NCBI GenBank assembly: GCA_004322135.1
Contig: SCSG01000020.1
Span: forward strand, 1 to 64,000
Reading direction: 5' to 3'
DNA length: 64,000 nucleotides
Source: Burkholderiaceae bacterium
GTDB taxonomy: Bacteria > Pseudomonadota > Gammaproteobacteria > Burkholderiales > Burkholderiaceae_B
Part shown: one piece after another, positions 63,928 to 64,000 of the stretch
Layout of the letters: the number at the start of each line of letters is the position of its first letter
Position numbering within the stretch: the stretch's first letter is position 1
Notes under the pieces: model-generated
Database searches by the model: none
Seen by the model: the letters and a program-made list of their open reading frames with translations, nothing else
What the model was told of the DNA's origin: nothing
Made by a program: the position numbers and the translations under genes

Positions 63928-64000
63928 ATGACGACGCTGGATATTCTATGCGCGGGCGCAACGAAGGCTGCCATGATGGATTTTTCCACGTGGCTTGCCC
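63928..64000 (+). CDS. Partial gene at the right edge, possibly a ModA-like binding domain
   Basis: Only 24 residues are visible (MTTLDILCAGATKAAMMDFS...). The LxILxAGATK opening resembles signal-less substrate-binding-domain (ModA-like) proteins found in Burkholderiales catabolic clusters. The ATG follows GGATGGAAGAAAA. The call is tentative because the gene runs out of the window. Confidence 0.4.
   Translation, partial: MTTLDILCAGATKAAMMDFSTWLA

Overview
The window reads as chromosomal DNA of a high-GC betaproteobacterium of the order Burkholderiales, most likely family Alcaligenaceae (relatives of Bordetella, Achromobacter, Pusillimonas). The basis is gene content and order: waaA-waaC, galU, coaX-birA, dacC-dat-ybeD-lipB, hslVU, dksA, a CobW-type GTPase, zur-znuCBA, xerC-DUF484-dapF, two lipid A acyltransferase-like genes, and metK / ahcY / metF with an S-adenosylhomocysteine (SAH) riboswitch in front of ahcY. 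This is inference from sequence recognition; no database search was run.

The left ~15 kb is accessory and catabolic. It starts with a 22-bp perfect palindrome and a hicB-hicA-like toxin-antitoxin pair whose hicA has lost its normal end. An IclR regulator follows, divergent from a transport and catabolism cluster: a branched-chain-amino-acid-type (LIV) substrate-binding protein (SBP), a nitrilase, two further nearly identical SBPs, the two permeases and two ATPases of one LIV transporter, a flavin monooxygenase, a possible ferritin-like protein and a fourth, different SBP. SBP2 and SBP3 arose from a ~1.83-kb tandem duplication that also copied the 3' end of the nitrilase gene. A conserved dyad element lies upstream of SBP1, SBP2 and SBP3 and is a candidate operator for the IclR protein.

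The middle (about 15-58 kb) is mostly housekeeping: an autotransporter, lipopolysaccharide core genes, cofactor genes, cell-wall enzymes, the HslVU protease, a zinc-homeostasis block with a candidate Zur site, chromosome-dimer resolution and lysine genes, and the methionine/SAM cycle. Items of interest here are a mannitol-dehydrogenase-family protein whose catalytic Lys and Asn are replaced, a CusF-like protein that has lost most copper ligands, a decayed winged-helix gene behind hslU, a duplicated 3' end of cca, a lipB without adjacent lipA, and two short genes or ORFs of fewer than 60 codons.

The right end (58-64 kb) is a second catabolic cluster: a sulfite-oxidase-fold molybdoenzyme, a cupin, a GntR/FCD regulator, a second nitrilase, a tartrate/D-malate dehydrogenase-type enzyme, a ketopantoate-reductase-type enzyme and the start of a gene that runs out of the window. 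The promoters of the molybdoenzyme and of the nitrilase operon share the same TTGTATACAA palindrome, which suggests one regulon under the GntR protein.
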